A stretch of 64,000 nucleotides of DNA from contig CM077147.1 of assembly GCA_039583875.1 (NCBI GenBank), positions 161,385,866 through 161,449,865 of the forward strand, given 5' to 3'. Of this stretch, positions 47,014-59,283 are shown piece by piece. The DNA comes from Platanthera guangdongensis (lineage: Eukaryota; Streptophyta; Magnoliopsida; Asparagales; Orchidaceae). Made by a program: the position numbers and the translations under genes. Position 1 is the first letter of the stretch. Every line of letters starts with the position of its first letter. The notes below the pieces were generated by a model. The model had not been told where the DNA came from. It ran no database searches and was given only the letters and a program-made list of their open reading frames with translations.

Positions 47014-48346
47014 AGTATAAACACGGATTAAAAATTGTCCACTAGTAATATTGATGAAATATTACTTTTTAATATGAACTAGACATTTGGTAGGATAATC
47101 TGAGAGCTCCTGCAAAACCGTGCATAAGCACATAGTCTTTTACATCCAAACAAATTTCTTATTCTCCTGCTACAAAATGGATAAAATCAAAGAGATAAAA
47201 CCAATTTCCCAAACAACCCGGAGTTCATCATTCTTTTCCTAACATGATACTTTCTCCTCCTAATAGGAGAATCATCATTCTCAAGTAAAATCTGATGCTA
47301 TGATCTTCAGATGCAAGTTTAAAATTGTCATCAAAATTAGTGGCACGCACGATTTCAAGACTTCTGAAAGTAGCTTGACCATCAACAGAACACATCAAAA
47401 TAATCTTGATGGACATTAAAGATTGCTTGAGAAGGTAATTATGATTTTGAAGTTCATCTAATTTCAAACTCATCAGGAATATATGTATGGGTCCTTTATG
47501 ATATTTAGCATATATAGGCCATTTTGATTAATTAAATAGATGTGCAAAACTTTAACATCGAGACGAACTGATTCATTGGTTCATCCTCATTTTTTAATAT
47601 GATCAATGAATGATGAACACTTAAGAAAATTGGTCTACAAATAATTTCCACATTGTAGAACACCATCAACTGTACGATTAAAGAATTTGTAATGAATTGG
47701 ATGCAAAAAAAAGGAGAATAGAACACCTAAGAGAGGAAACTCTCTCTATTTCATGCTTCTTGTGCAAAAAATGAGGAAGAAGAAGCATATGAAAATATAC
47801 ATTTCAGAATGATAAGAACAATAAAAGGCTTAGAACGGGCATACATACCAGTTGAGGTTCATCACCTGTGGCATACTTTCCAGCAACATCTTTTAACAAT
47901 ATCTCAAGGGCTGAATTACAATAAAGCAGGAAAATAAAAATATAAAAAGTACCAGAAAAGGTTCATGGGTCAGTAAGCCTTAAAATATATGCTAATAAGA
48001 GAAAAATGATTTTTAAAGGATGCAAACTACTTCAACCAGCAAACTAGGGATTGAAATTGAATGGTAAGTGTTCAAGAACTATGAATAAGCCCAATGTAAA
48101 GTCTCATATTCTTGGATAATGGAGTCTGGGGTCACAAATAACATTACTTCATGGAAATTTTCTCAGTATTAATCAATCAAAGAGTTACAGTAATTACAAG
48201 AGAGCTTGAATGCCCTATAAAAGGGTATTCGTAGGACCCGTTTCAAGGTCGTGCGAGTCCAAGATTCTTTTGGCTCAGATTTCTAAGATCTCTTTAAAGT
48301 TACAGTTAACGTCTGTTTATAGACGTGGAGGCATTGCTCGCTGACA
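47014..48346 (-). other. TE-poor island, probable intron sequence of a host gene
   Basis: No retrotransposon motif is visible. It is AT-rich with T-runs on the minus strand, as plant introns are, and holds one good exon (47849-47910). An 81-codon minus-strand frame at 47228-47473 is unidentified. LINE copies Z and X flank it. Confidence 0.5.
47849..47910 (-). CDS. Probable exon of a zeta-class glutathione S-transferase / maleylacetoacetate isomerase gene
   Basis: The minus strand has a T-rich stretch and TTCAG acceptor, a 62-base exon, then a GTATGTATG donor. In the phase that completes an Ala codon from the previous exon, it encodes L-E-I-L-L-K-D-V-AGKYATGDEPQL. Plant GSTZ proteins carry a closely similar ALEKLL...KYATGDEVQL stretch at an exon end, just before their ADLFLAPQI region. 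The enzyme isomerises maleylacetoacetate in tyrosine breakdown, in the cytosol. I could not find the neighbouring exons: the next one is absent from the 800 bp downstream, and the flanks are retrotransposons. It may be one exon of a gene with very large introns, or an orphan piece. The match is from memory and needs a search. Confidence 0.6.
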
Positions 48347-50332
48347 CAACAAAACAACACTCAAACCTTTATCCTACTATAGTGGGGTCGCTATATGGAT
48401 CCTTTGTCGCCATTGTGCCCTATCTTTTGTCAAAATCTCACTAATGCCTAAGTATGTCATGTCTTTACTTATAGTTTTATTGCAAGTCTTTATGGTCTAC
48501 CCCTCCCTCATTTAGCATGCCTAGTGACTAGACGCTCACAACGCCTAACAGGTGCCTCTAATGATCTCCTTTGTACGTGTCCAAATCATCTTAGTCGAGC
48601 TTCACGCATCTTCTCTGCAATTGTTGCTACTCTTGTCTTATCTCATATACATTCATTCCTAATTTTATCCAGTCTCGTGTGTCCACACATCCACATAAGC
48701 ATTCTCATCTCCGCAACTCCCATTTTTTGCTCATGAACACAATTCACTGCCCAACACTCAGAACCATAGAGTATCGTTGGTCTAATTGCAGTACGGTAAA
48801 ACTTGTTCTTAAGTTTTAATGGTACTTTACTATCACATAAGATCCCTGATGAGCTTCTCCACTTTAACCAACCCGCTTGGATTCTCTGTCACATCTTTAT
48901 CAATACCTCCGTCTATTTGAACTATCGATCCAAGATATTTAATACACTCACTACGAAAAATATCTTGATCACCCAACTTAATAACGAAGTCATCTGTCCG
49001 TCTTGCACTGCTAAATTTAAGCTTCATATACTCTGGTTTTGCCTGGCTCAACCTAAAACCCTTCTTTTCTAAAGTTTCTCGCCAAGATTCAAGTTTGTGC
49101 TTACACCCTCGCTCGTCTCATCGACCAAAACATTATCATCCACAAACAATAAACACCAAGGTATTGCATGTTGGATATGCCTGGTGAGTTCATCTAAGAT
49201 AAGGGTAAAGAGATAAGGGCTCAAAGCTGAACCTTGATGTAAGCCAACAGTGATAGAAAATTCCTGTGTTAATCCTCCAAATGCACTCACCCTTGTGACA
49301 AAATTTGTATACATATCTTTGATTATATCAATGTAAGATACATTTACACCTTTCTTTTCTAAGACTCTCCATAAGATCTCTATAGAAACTCTATCATAAG
49401 ACTTCTCAAGATCGATAAACAGCATATGTGAATCTTGTTTTCTTTCTCGATAGTTGTCAATGAGTCTCCTCAAGAGATGTATAGCTTCCCTGGTCGACCG
49501 CCCTGACATGAATCCAAATTGGTTCTCCGAGATGTTAGTCTCCTGATCTTACTTTTCTTCATGTTACTCGTTCATATAATTTCATGATATGACTCATCAA
49601 TTTAATTTCTCTGTAATCAACATAATTTTGTATATCTCTTTTGTTATTATATAAATGTACCAAGATACTTTTTATCCATTAGTTTGACATCCTCTTTGAC
49701 TTCAATATCTTATTGAAAAAACATGCAGGTCACAAAATTCCCTCATTCCCTAAACATTTCCATACTTCGATGGGTATATCGTCTAGCCCAACCGCATTTT
49801 CATTTTTCATCTTCTTTAGAGCATCATTTACCTCTGATACTTGAATTTTACGATAAAATATTATATTATACTTTTCTGATTTACTTAATTCTTCCAAGTA
49901 CAATTCATTGTCATTTTTTGATTATAGAGTTGATAAAAGTATATTTTTCATTGTTCTTTAATATCCACACTATCCGTCAAAACTGTATAGCTTTCATCTC
50001 TTATTCTTTTTACTTGACTTAAATTTTGTGTCTTCCTTTCTCTAGCTCGTGCAATTTTATATATGTCACGTTCTTCATCTTTGTAATCTTGTCGCTTATA
50101 AAATTCATTATAAGCTTGACTTCTTGCTTTACTTACTGCATGTTTAGCTTTTTTTGGCGGTTTTATATCTGTATAAGTTTTTATCATTCCTACAAGTGTA
50201 AAGTGATTTATAGCTGACCATTTTTGCCTTCACCACCAGGATTCTTTATTTGGGGCGCACGACATTTTGATACTCTAAGTACATTTTTTTCACTTATCCT
50301 TAAATGTTAAGACATTATTGGATCTAGTGGCC
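48347..50332 (-). mobile_element. RTE-type LINE copy X
   Basis: The most complete of the three copies. The minus-strand pre-RT region (49948-50187) has EFYKRQDYKDEERDIYKIAR. The RT region (49069-49509) has MSGRSTREAIHLLRRL, LFIDLEKSYDRV, GLHQGSALSPYLFTLILDEL and LLFVDD in place of the usual FADD. The C-terminal part (48370-49051) has KYLGS and the [11 protein letters not shown] type of sequence. It ends in a TTG-type tail at 48347. Stops and frameshifts are present. The 5' side is cut by LTR C. Confidence 0.8.
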
Positions 50333-52784
50333 TGTAACACCCCTCCCCAGTTTTACAATAATCAGCCGTCCGGCCGGGTCAGCGATATAAAGAGAACTAT
50401 GAAACAGTATCAAAACTAGTACACAACAGATAAAAAGAAGAAACTACTAACAAGTTAAACTTACAATGGAAGTTATGAAAAAAAACTAAGAGTAACCACA
50501 TACCTGTATACTGGATTCACATAGCCGCTAAACATAAATTATGATGAAAGTACTGTAAATCTGAAGTAACATAATAAGTCTGATACATGATATTTCAAGC
50601 ATTAACCCAATACAATATACAAGGTTACAAGTGTATACTGAATGAAAGAAAACTGAAAATGGAAAACAGCTACAAACTGACACCACAAGGACGCTCATCT
50701 TAGGTGTAGTTTCCCACATGGGTCACCTGTAAAAACATTGCCCACGGAGGGTCAGAGTAAGGAAAAAATAATTCCTAGTGACACTAAAACTTTTCTTAAA
50801 TGATGAATGCATTTCTTTTGAAAAATAGTTTTATTCAATAGAATCTTTATGCTAGATGATATACACGCACTTACAATGCTTCCTGGTCAAGAGACATACT
50901 CGTTCTACGTTCATGAACTTTGATTTTATTTACCCAAGCCCCGGCGTTCACTAATTAGTGTGTTGTCTTACGTCAGGTCTATGCTTGAGTTCTAGGTGAC
51001 TTCTAATCTGCACTTCTACTTGAAAGTTCTACGCAGAATAGCTCCTAACGCGCAACTAAAATCTGACGACCCAAGACCATCTGACGAACTCAATTGTTTC
51101 GGTGACGTGCGGACACAGCCTCGAATCTACCAACTGTCTCAAAGGGGAGTCAACTCTCAAGACTCTACTACTCATAAGATTTCATATGCCCCATGAGAAA
51201 GGTAGTGCGCCTCTACCTAGCACTAGGAGACTTATGCGTGCTTACTGACCCTGTTTTGGTCTAATGCTACTCTACTTGGGACGTCACTTTTGGTGTACTA
51301 CTGAGCGACCCTTGCTTTTCTTGTGGTCGACTAGAAGGGACGTTCACGCCCTAACTTAGATAAATTTTCAAACTTGCGTAAACGTGTAAAGGTTTCGTCC
51401 CTAACGCTAGCATATATGCTCTGGCTATTAGGGTCTTGGAAAAGGGATTACCCTACAACTAATTCCGCGACTGTTTTCCTACCGCCACTCCATTCTAGGC
51501 ATGGTTAAAATGCTTGTACGAAATATACGCATGCGTACATAAAGATAATCTTCTTGATATGTCTAACTAACAGGAATTAGGTTTTCTTACAGTGGTGGTG
51601 CGGCGCTCGTACACTCGGCGCAGCGACATTTGCTTTTCCAACAAAAATCTGACTACTGCGGACTTCCGGAACCTTTCCCCGAGGCCACCAAAAATCTGTA
51701 ATGCAAAAAAACCTAAATTACACACTTATCACCATTTAGTGACCCTAAATGGTGATAAGGAAGCGGATGACGACCACCATGCCCAGACCCCCTGAGGAAG
51801 TCTCGCCCCGGCGGAGTCCTGTATTTTTCTTATGTTGTATTGAGTCCAGCCCCCCACCGGCTGAGTCGGGGGGATCATGTAACCCATCTTTTTTCCCCGT
51901 TTGAGGATGTTGGATTTGGTAGGGTTCAAGTGACAAACCTGGTTTTCCACCCCCGAGAGGAGGTGAGCGAGGATCGAACACGCGGCCTTCAGCGTGGATC
52001 AAAACTTAAAACGGCAACGGTAAACAAATGAAGGACCAAACATAGTGTAGTACCTCTACGTGAGAGCGATTAAGGCTCACAACACGTCCAACTTTAGATT
52101 CGCGGTGGATCTAGAACTCCAATCCCTAATTAGGGCAAGAGGAAAATACGAAGAACGTTAGGATCAACTTCCAATAAAAGGATTTCCACGAAGATTGAAG
52201 ACTAGAGAGGAACTAAACTCACCGGAACCAAAGTGATGCCTCAACACTTTGACTTCCACCGGTTAGGGTTGAAACCGGACCTCCTACTGCAAGGGAAGGG
52301 AGGAGGGAACACATAGACGCCTATAGAGGAAGAAGGAAGGACCGACTGAAAATCGGAGGGGGACCAGGCGCGTGAGGGCAGCGGGAGGCGGAAGACGCAG
52401 CTTGCGGGAGAAATCGAAGTCGGCGGAGGCACGCTTGCGGTTTTCTCCCGTGAAAATGAGTTACGGGATCGTATTTTAGGGGGCATGCGGCTTTTTACTA
52501 CTCGGGAACGTGCAGTTTTAATAACTGCTGGGAAAACCCCCCCCCCCCTTTTTCCACCCCAAGAGATGGTAATTGTTATTGGCACCCCAAAATGTGTTGC
52601 GCTTCGTTATTTAAAATAAAATGTGTCACACATCTTTACGACTGATATAAATCACTAATTAACAAACGAGATTTTCAATCATACTAACATTGTACCTCGA
52701 CGACGCGTTGCCTCGATCAAAATCCGTCGCGACTTGACCCTACAATTAAAAAAAAAATTTGCGTCAGTTTACGGATGTTAAAAA
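50333..52784 (-). repeat. LTR C: 3' LTR of element D
   Basis: It starts TGTAACACCCCTCCC on the plus strand and ends before the purine tract at 52785. Over about 1.4 kb it aligns closely with LTR D, except for an extra segment at about 51738-52003. The right border is inferred from the purine tract and lacks a perfect CA. Confidence 0.8.
51738..52003. other. ~265-bp insertion present in LTR C, absent from LTR D
   Basis: LTR D goes directly from CACACTTATCACC to ACTTAAAAC, while LTR C has extra sequence. The minus strand contains a box-B-like GTTCGATCC (51971-51979) but no box A. A perfect inverted repeat, CTTATCACCATTTA-N7-TAAATGGTGATAAG, spans the left junction. Origin unknown. Confidence 0.55.
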
Positions 52785-52795
52785 TTTCTCCTCCT
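52785..52795 (-). other. Polypurine tract of element D
   Basis: AGGAGGAGAAA on the minus strand overlaps the pol stop codon and precedes LTR C. Confidence 0.6.
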
Positions 52796-55700
52796 AATAA
52801 AAAATTGCGTCCTCGAAAATTGTAATCATACCTGAATCAAAGAGGAAAGTATAATGTGCATTGCTCCTAAGCTCATCCTCTCGCTCCCAAGTATACAATG
52901 GACGGCCACAGTTCATCCAAAGAACTTTGACCATGCGAATCTCTCTATTCCTGAGCTTCTGTATCCTTGAATCCACAATTCTGACTGGTTTAACCCCAAT
53001 ACTAAGATCTGTCTCGATCGGTGCTTCCTCGGTACAGATGATCTGACTGGAATCTCTGACTGCTCTCCTCAGATAGGAGATGTGGAATACATCATGAACA
53101 CAACTCATTTTCTCAGGTAAGGTCAACCTATATGCAACCTCACCAACACGTTCCAGTACCTCAAAATGATCAACGAATCTGGGACTCAATTTCTTCATCC
53201 GCTTTATTCTAGAGACTCTTATGTCTGGTCTGACCTTCAGATAAATGTAGTCTCCAACATTGAACTCTACTGATCTGTGCTTCAGATCATGATACTTGGT
53301 CTGGCGATCCTGTACTGTCTTTATACGCTCTTGAATGAGCTTGATCCTATCGGTGGTTTTATCAATCCATGATTCCCTGATGGTAGATCTTTCTTCACTT
53401 TCAGCCCAACACAACGGTGTCCGACAATGCCTACCATAGAGAGCTTTGAACGTTGTCATCCCAATACTAGTCTGAAAACTGTTATTGTAGGAGAACTCCA
53501 CAAGGGTGATATATTTCTCTCACTTCCCTCCAAAGTCCAGTATGCGCATCCATAGAAAATCTCCCAAAGTCCTATTTATGCGCTCAGTCTGTCCATCTGT
53601 CTGGGGATGGAAAGCGGTGTTGAAATGTAACTTGGTGTCCAACCGCTCCTGAATGTTTCTAAACTCCTTGGAGGTAAACCTGTCATCTCGGTCTGAAACA
53701 ATAGTCTTAGGGACACTGTGAAGTCGAACTATCTCGTCTATGTATAATTGTGCTAGTTTCGGACCTGGATCCGTCTTCTTAAGAGGAACGAAATGGGAGA
53801 CCTTAGAGAGTTGATCCACTATAACCCATAAGGAATCACTCTCACTCTGCGATCTTGGAAGACCGTTGATGAAATCCATGGATATATCCTCAAAAGTCCA
53901 CTCAGGAATGGGAAGTGGCTTCAATATGCCTTCAGGCCTTTGGCACTCGGCCTTAACCAACTTGCATGTCTCGCACTTCCCTACATAATCAGCAACATCA
54001 CTTTTCAAATCTGGCCACCAGACTACCTTCTTGAGATCTGCATACATCTTCGTGTTGCCCGAATGTATAGGATATCTGGAGTTATGTGGCTCCTACAGAA
54101 TGTCCTCACGAAGGTGACTAACATCGGGAATACACACCCTGCCATCATGCAATAATAAATCGTCCTGTATAGTGAATCTCTCCTTCTGAGCCGTCTGCAC
54201 AGAGGTCCAAATCTCTCTGCCATCTTTGGATGCAAGGGTAGAGCTGTCCTGATTTTATCCTTAATATCACATGTAATCTCCATACAACTCAACCTTGCAG
54301 TACCAAAACTATAACGTGGCACAACGATGATGTCCAGTCTCTCCAGTTCCTGCATCAACTCCTTCTGCTGAGTGAGAAGGGAGAAACACGAACCTCTACG
54401 GCTAAGGGCATCAGCTACAACGTTCGCCTTTCTTGGATGATACTGAATGTCTACGTCGTAGTCTGATAGAAACTCTAACCATCTGCGCTGCCTCAAATTG
54501 AGCTCCCGCTGATCAAAGATATACTTGAGGCTCTTATGATCAGTGAAGATTTCGCAACGCACTCCATAAAGATAGTGCCTCCAAATCTTCAGAGCATGGA
54601 TGACCGCTGCAAGCTCCAAGTCATGCACGGGATAGTTCCTTTCATGCACCTTTAACTGTCTCGAGGCATAAGCTATGACCTTTCCATGCTGCATGAGGAC
54701 ACAGCCCAAACCCTGACCTGACGCATCGCTATAAATCTGAAACTCGTCGGGCTCTAATGGTAAACTCAAGATCGGTGCGGTCATCAACCTACCTTTCAAG
54801 TCCTCAAAAGCCAACTCGCACTCAACTGTCCAATCAAAGCCCTTACTCTTCATAGTGAGGGAAGTCATCTTTGAAAAGTCCCTAATGAATTTCCTGTAGT
54901 AACCAGCTAGACCCAAAAAGCTGCGAATCTCTGAGACTGTCGTCGGCCTTGGCGAATCCTTAATGCGCTCTATCTTCTTTGGATCAACACTAACCCCTTT
55001 CTGAATGATGACATGGCCTAAGAACGCAATCTCTGAAAGCCAGAACTCACATTTTGTAAACTTGGCATACAGCTGGTTCTTCCTGAGGGTGCTCAATACA
55101 ATCCTGAGGTGTGCGGCACGATCTTCTGCACTCTTTGCGAACACCAAGATATCATCTATAAAGACGATAACGAAACGGTCCAAGTACTCCCGAAATACCC
55201 TGTTCATCAGGTCCATAAATACTGAAGGGGCATTGGTCAGCCCAAACAGCATGACCACGAACTCGAAGTGCTCATATCTGGTACTGAAGGTCGTCTTCTG
55301 AACATCCACGTCCCGAATTCTTAACTGATGGTAGCCCGACCTCAGATCTAACTTGGAAAAAGTGCACGAACCCACCAACTGGTCGAACAAATCATCAATC
55401 CTGGGAATCAGATATTTATTCTTTACTGTCAGTTTGTTCAATTCACGGTAGTCTATGCACAGTCTCAGACTACTATCTTTCTTCTTCACAAATAGTACTA
55501 GAACACTACAGGGTGAAGTATTGGGGCGTATAAAGTCCAAGTCAAGCAACTACTGCAACTGGTTCTTCAACTCTGCTAGTTCTCTTGGAGCCATCCGGTA
55601 GGGGATTTGGCTACCGGTGTAGCCTCAGGCTGTAGGTCTATCGAAAACTCAATGTCTCTATCTGGAGGGGCACTAGGGAGCTCTTTCCGGAAGACATCGG

Positions 55701-56184
55701 GGAATTCCTGCACCATCGGTACCTCTGACAAGTCAGCCTTAGCCTCCGCATTCATCAGTACTAAGAAGGTTTCACAACCCTTCCTGATGCACCTCCAAGC
55801 TTGGACTGAGGAGATGATCATCTCCACTACTCCCTTCAAGCCCTGAAAGGTGAACGCAGTCTGGTTGTGGCCCTCAAACTGTATTTGCTTCTCCCTACAG
55901 TCAATCTTGACATTGACTGTTGATAGCCAGTTCATTCCAAAGATCAGGTCAAAACCTGCAAGAGGGAGCTGCAAGGCTTCTACAATAATCTCGGTATCAC
56001 CAAACTGCACTAGTACCATGCACTTATCTCTGGTCTGCAGAAGGAATCCATTCGACATCATGACTTCCAGTGGTACTGTCTCTGGACATACTTCTAAATT
56101 CAGCCTACGCACTAGAGATTCTGCGATGAACGAGTGCGAGGCGCCCGTATCGAACAGAATCTTGGAGGGTAAATTACGAATCAT
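52794..56184 (-). pseudogene. Element D pol: protease, RT, RNase H, integrase, chromodomain (broken)
   Basis: Protease: LFDTGASHSFI (55576-56184). [30 protein letters not shown], with RNase H at [10 protein letters not shown] and ADALSR (54023-55549). Integrase: KCETCKLVK, then the D, D and E residues in MDFINGLP, VSDRDDRF and TDGQTERINR (53520-54047). The C-terminal part (52794-53501) ends in a chromodomain-like KVLWMNCGRPLYTWE. Breaks: a frameshift near 55600, a stop near 55555, a frameshift near 54150 with a stop shortly after, and a TGA where Trp is usual at 53520. The protein cannot be made as one chain. Confidence 0.85.
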
Positions 56185-56427
56185 AAGGATGCATACATGA
56201 ATGATTTACAAAAGATGATGAGAGTATCACTACGGAGAATTAAATAAAATTTATTAGTAAGTTAAACACTTAGCCGTCGCTACATATTCCTGATCATTTG
56301 CCTCCTGCTGTCCAAGCCCATACGCTCTGGGCTGCACTAGATCTCGACCCTGTTGTGGTCTCCCGTCAGTAATCAACAACGCTTTGCCCTTGTCAATTCT
56401 GCTTGGGCCACCAACCTCGAACTTTGA

Positions 56428-56502
56428 CTGCAGTAACGAGTTACATTTGTTATTTATTGTGATAAAAATAAAAACAGTGCATATAACTAGGCTTCGGTTT
56501 AC
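56428..56502 (-). other. Intron-like segment 2 in element D gag (75 nt)
   Basis: CAG/GTAAACC...TTACTGCAG/TC, AT- and T-rich. Its length is a multiple of three and it has no stop, so reading through is also possible. Confidence 0.45.
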
Positions 56503-57095
56503 CTGATTTGTACCAACTTCCTGACAGTAGCGAGCTATGTGCTCAGGCTGTCGGCACTTGTAACACATGCTTGCGTTGGCCAAGCACTCTCCTGGATGGC
56601 GACGCTGGCACCTAGGACAAGGGGGGTAGTCCTTGCTCTTATCTCCAGAACTGACCACTCTTCTTAGAACCAGGCTTCTGTTTCTTGTTCCAGTTCTTCC
56701 CATGGTCATTCCTACTCTGCTGCGGCTGATGCGAATCCTGAGACCGCTTCGTGTGAAAACTATTTTGCTTTTGTACCTTCTGCTGATCTGCCTCCAACCT
56801 GCGAGACGTATCTACTAAGCTCATGTAATCGGCGTTGACCATAATCATCAACGGCTGCCTCAACGAGTCACGCAAGCCATCCACAAAGCGGTTGCACTTC
56901 TCAGCCTGATCTCCCTGCATCACACCCGCATAACAAGCCAGATGGGTAAGCTCTCGCTCGCACTCAGTAATGGTCTTGTCCCCCTGGTAGTGCCTAAGAT
57001 ATTTCTCCGGGAGAACTCATCGTGCGGAAGGAGGCACGAATCAATTTGCAAGTGCTCTAGAAACTCGCCCCACGTAAATATATCTGACGTACGAC

Positions 57096-57176
57096 CTGAC
57101 CAAAAAACATGGTCATACCATTTATAAAGAACATATCACTTCCTAAAATAAGAGGAAATTTTTCATGACGATTTAC
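57096..57176 (-). other. Intron-like segment 1 in element D gag (81 nt)
   Basis: ACAG/GTAAATC...TTTTTTGGTCAG/GTC. Reading through meets a TGA after four codons; removal keeps the gag core in frame. Confidence 0.5.
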
Positions 57177-57832
57177 CTGTAGGATCATCTGTCCGGTACT
57201 TGTCCCACCACACTTTTGCCTCACCCCGGAGAAGGAAAACTGTAAGAGGAACATTCTTGTTCTTCGGGCACTCCATAACATTCAACAGATCTCTGGTGTT
57301 TGTTATCCAATCGTCTGTGTCGATCGAGGTTTCATCTTCATTGTAGTTTGAGGGTTGGAACTCTCTAAAGTTCCTCAAATAGCGCTCCAGGGTCATCTCC
57401 ACGGGTGCTGGTGCAGGAGCTGGTGCAGGGGCTGGTACTTGCACTGGAGCCGGAAACCCTGCAGTCAGTCCTCTCTGAAACTCCATCAAGGCTACAGTGA
57501 CCGCCTTGGCAATCTGGGACGCTATGTCAGTGGCCTCTGGAGCTGCTGGAACTGGTGTCACCTGTGGCACATCAGCATCTCCCATGGCAGCGTTAGGAAC
57601 AGGGTCCTGAGACGTGAAGATTCACCCGGTTCACTGACTCGTGGTACCTGATAGAACATATAAAAAAATGATTATTTATCATGCATCTGGAAAATCTGGC
57701 TTAGCCAATAATTTCATACCCTTGCGAAAAACTAGGGCTTAAACGCAACTTAAATACTCTACTAACAAGTATTTACTCTTACACACTCATATGCCTCTGT
57801 GAATCTTTCTTGGGTCCAGAGATCCTAACACC

Positions 57833-57843
57833 CTCTGATACCA
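57833..57843 (-). other. Primer binding site, Met-tRNA type (element D)
   Basis: TGGTATCAGAG on the minus strand, three bases after the end of LTR D. Confidence 0.85.
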
Positions 57844-57846
57844 ATT

Positions 57847-59283
57847 TGTAACACCCCTCTATAGTTTTACAATAATCAGCCGTCCTGCCGGGTCAGCGAT
57901 ATAAAGAGAACTAGGAAACAGTATCAAAACTAGTACACAACAGGTAAAAAGAAGAAACTACTAACAAGTTAAACTTACAACGGAAGCTATGAAAGAAAAC
58001 TAAGGGTAACCACATACTTGTATACTGGATTCACAGAGCCGCTAAACATGAATTAAGATGAAAGTACTGTAAATCTGAAGTAACATAATAAGTCTAACAC
58101 ATGATAATTCAAACATTAACCAAATAAAATATCCAAGGTTACAAGTGTATACTAAATGAAAGAAAACTGAAAATGGGAAATAGCTACAAACTGACACCAC
58201 AAGGACGCTCATCTTAGACGTAGTTTTCCACATGTGTCACATGTAAAAACATTGTCCACGAGGAGTCAGAGTAAGGAAAAAATAACTTCTCCTAGTGACA
58301 CTAAAACGTTTTTTAAATGATGAATGCATGTCCTTTGAAAAATAGTTTTATTCAATAGAATCTCTATGCTTCCTGGTCAAGAGACCTACTCGTTCTACGT
58401 TCATGAACTTTGATTTTATTTACCCAAGCTCTGGCGTTCACTAACTAATGCGTTGTCTCACGTCAGGTTTATGCTTGAGTTCTAGGTGGCTTCTAATGTA
58501 CACTTCTACTTGAAAGTTCTAGGCAGAGTAGCTCCTAACGCGCAACTAAAATCTGACGACCCGAGACCATCTGACGAACTCAATTGTTACGGTTTCGCGC
58601 GGACACGGCCTCGAATCTACTAACTGTCTCAAAGGGGAGTCAACTCACAAGACTCTACTACTCATAGGATTCCATATGCCCCATGAGAAAGGTAGTGCGT
58701 CTCTACCTAGCATGAGGAGACTTATGCATGCTTACTGACCCTTTTTCGGTCTAATGTTACTCTGTTTGGGACGTCACTTTTGGTGTACTACTGAACAACC
58801 CTTGCTTTTCTTGTGGTCGACTAGAAGGGACGTTCACGCCCTAACTTAGATAAATTTCCAAACTTGCATAAACGTGTAAAGGTTTTATCGCTAACGCTAG
58901 CATATATGCTCTGTCTATTAGGGTCTTGGAAAAGGGATTACCCTACAACTAATTCCGCGACCGTTTTTCTACCGCCACTTCATTCTAGGCATGGTTAAAA
59001 TGCTTGTACGAAATATACACATGCGTACATAAAGATAATCTTCTTGATACATCTAACTAACAATGATTAGGTTTACTTACAGTGGTGGTGCGGCGCTCGT
59101 ACACTCGGCGCGGCGACATTTGCTTTTCCGATGAAAATCTGACTACTGCGGACTTCCGAAACCTTTCCCCGACGCCACCAAAAATTTGTAATCCAAAACA
59201 ACCTAAATTACACACTTATCACCCTTTAGGGTTAACGGTAAAGGAAACTTAAAACAGCTAGGGTAAACAAATGAAGGACCAAA
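57847..59283 (-). repeat. LTR D: 5' LTR of element D, truncated by element E
   Basis: It starts TGTAACACCCC on the plus strand and aligns with LTR C up to GAAGGACCAAA, where element E begins. It lacks the 265-bp insertion seen in LTR C. Confidence 0.85.

Larger units (their letters stand above)
56254..57585 (-). pseudogene. Element D gag with two intron-like segments
   Basis: The start is ATG 57585 (MGDADVPQV), followed by a Pro/Ala repeat (57395-57450) and a gag core (FREFQPSNYN, VFLLRGEAKVWWDKYR). At 57096-57176 a GT-AG segment interrupts the core; the expected TWGEF-type sequence resumes after it. The second half has THLACY-like, EKCNRFVDGL, a CPRCQRRHPGEC region and the knuckle CYKCRQPEHIARYC. 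A second GT-AG segment (56428-56502) follows. Two TGA codons and a one-base deletion near 57010-57060 inactivate it; both stops look like CGA-to-TGA changes, as after cytosine methylation. Confidence 0.7.
50333..59283 (-). mobile_element. Ty3/gypsy element D (Tekay-like chromovirus), 5' LTR interrupted
   Basis: Minus-strand order is 5' LTR (LTR D, from 57847), Met-tRNA primer site, gag, protease, RT, RNase H, integrase, chromodomain, polypurine tract and 3' LTR (LTR C). RT before integrase defines Ty3/gypsy; a C-terminal chromodomain and the RT wording point to Tekay. LTR D is cut at 59283 by element E, so its outer part lies beyond the window or is lost. It inserted next to or into LINE copy X. 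Confidence 0.85.

Noticed and set aside
51738..52003. SINE identity of the LTR C insertion
   Set aside because: Only a box-B-like word is present, too close to the edge for a box A, and no poly-A or T tail; left as an unexplained insertion.
56184..56260. A third intron between element D gag and protease
   Set aside because: A GT...TTACTAAT...GTAG pattern exists, but joining at those sites does not keep the protease frame open; a simple gag stop is as likely.
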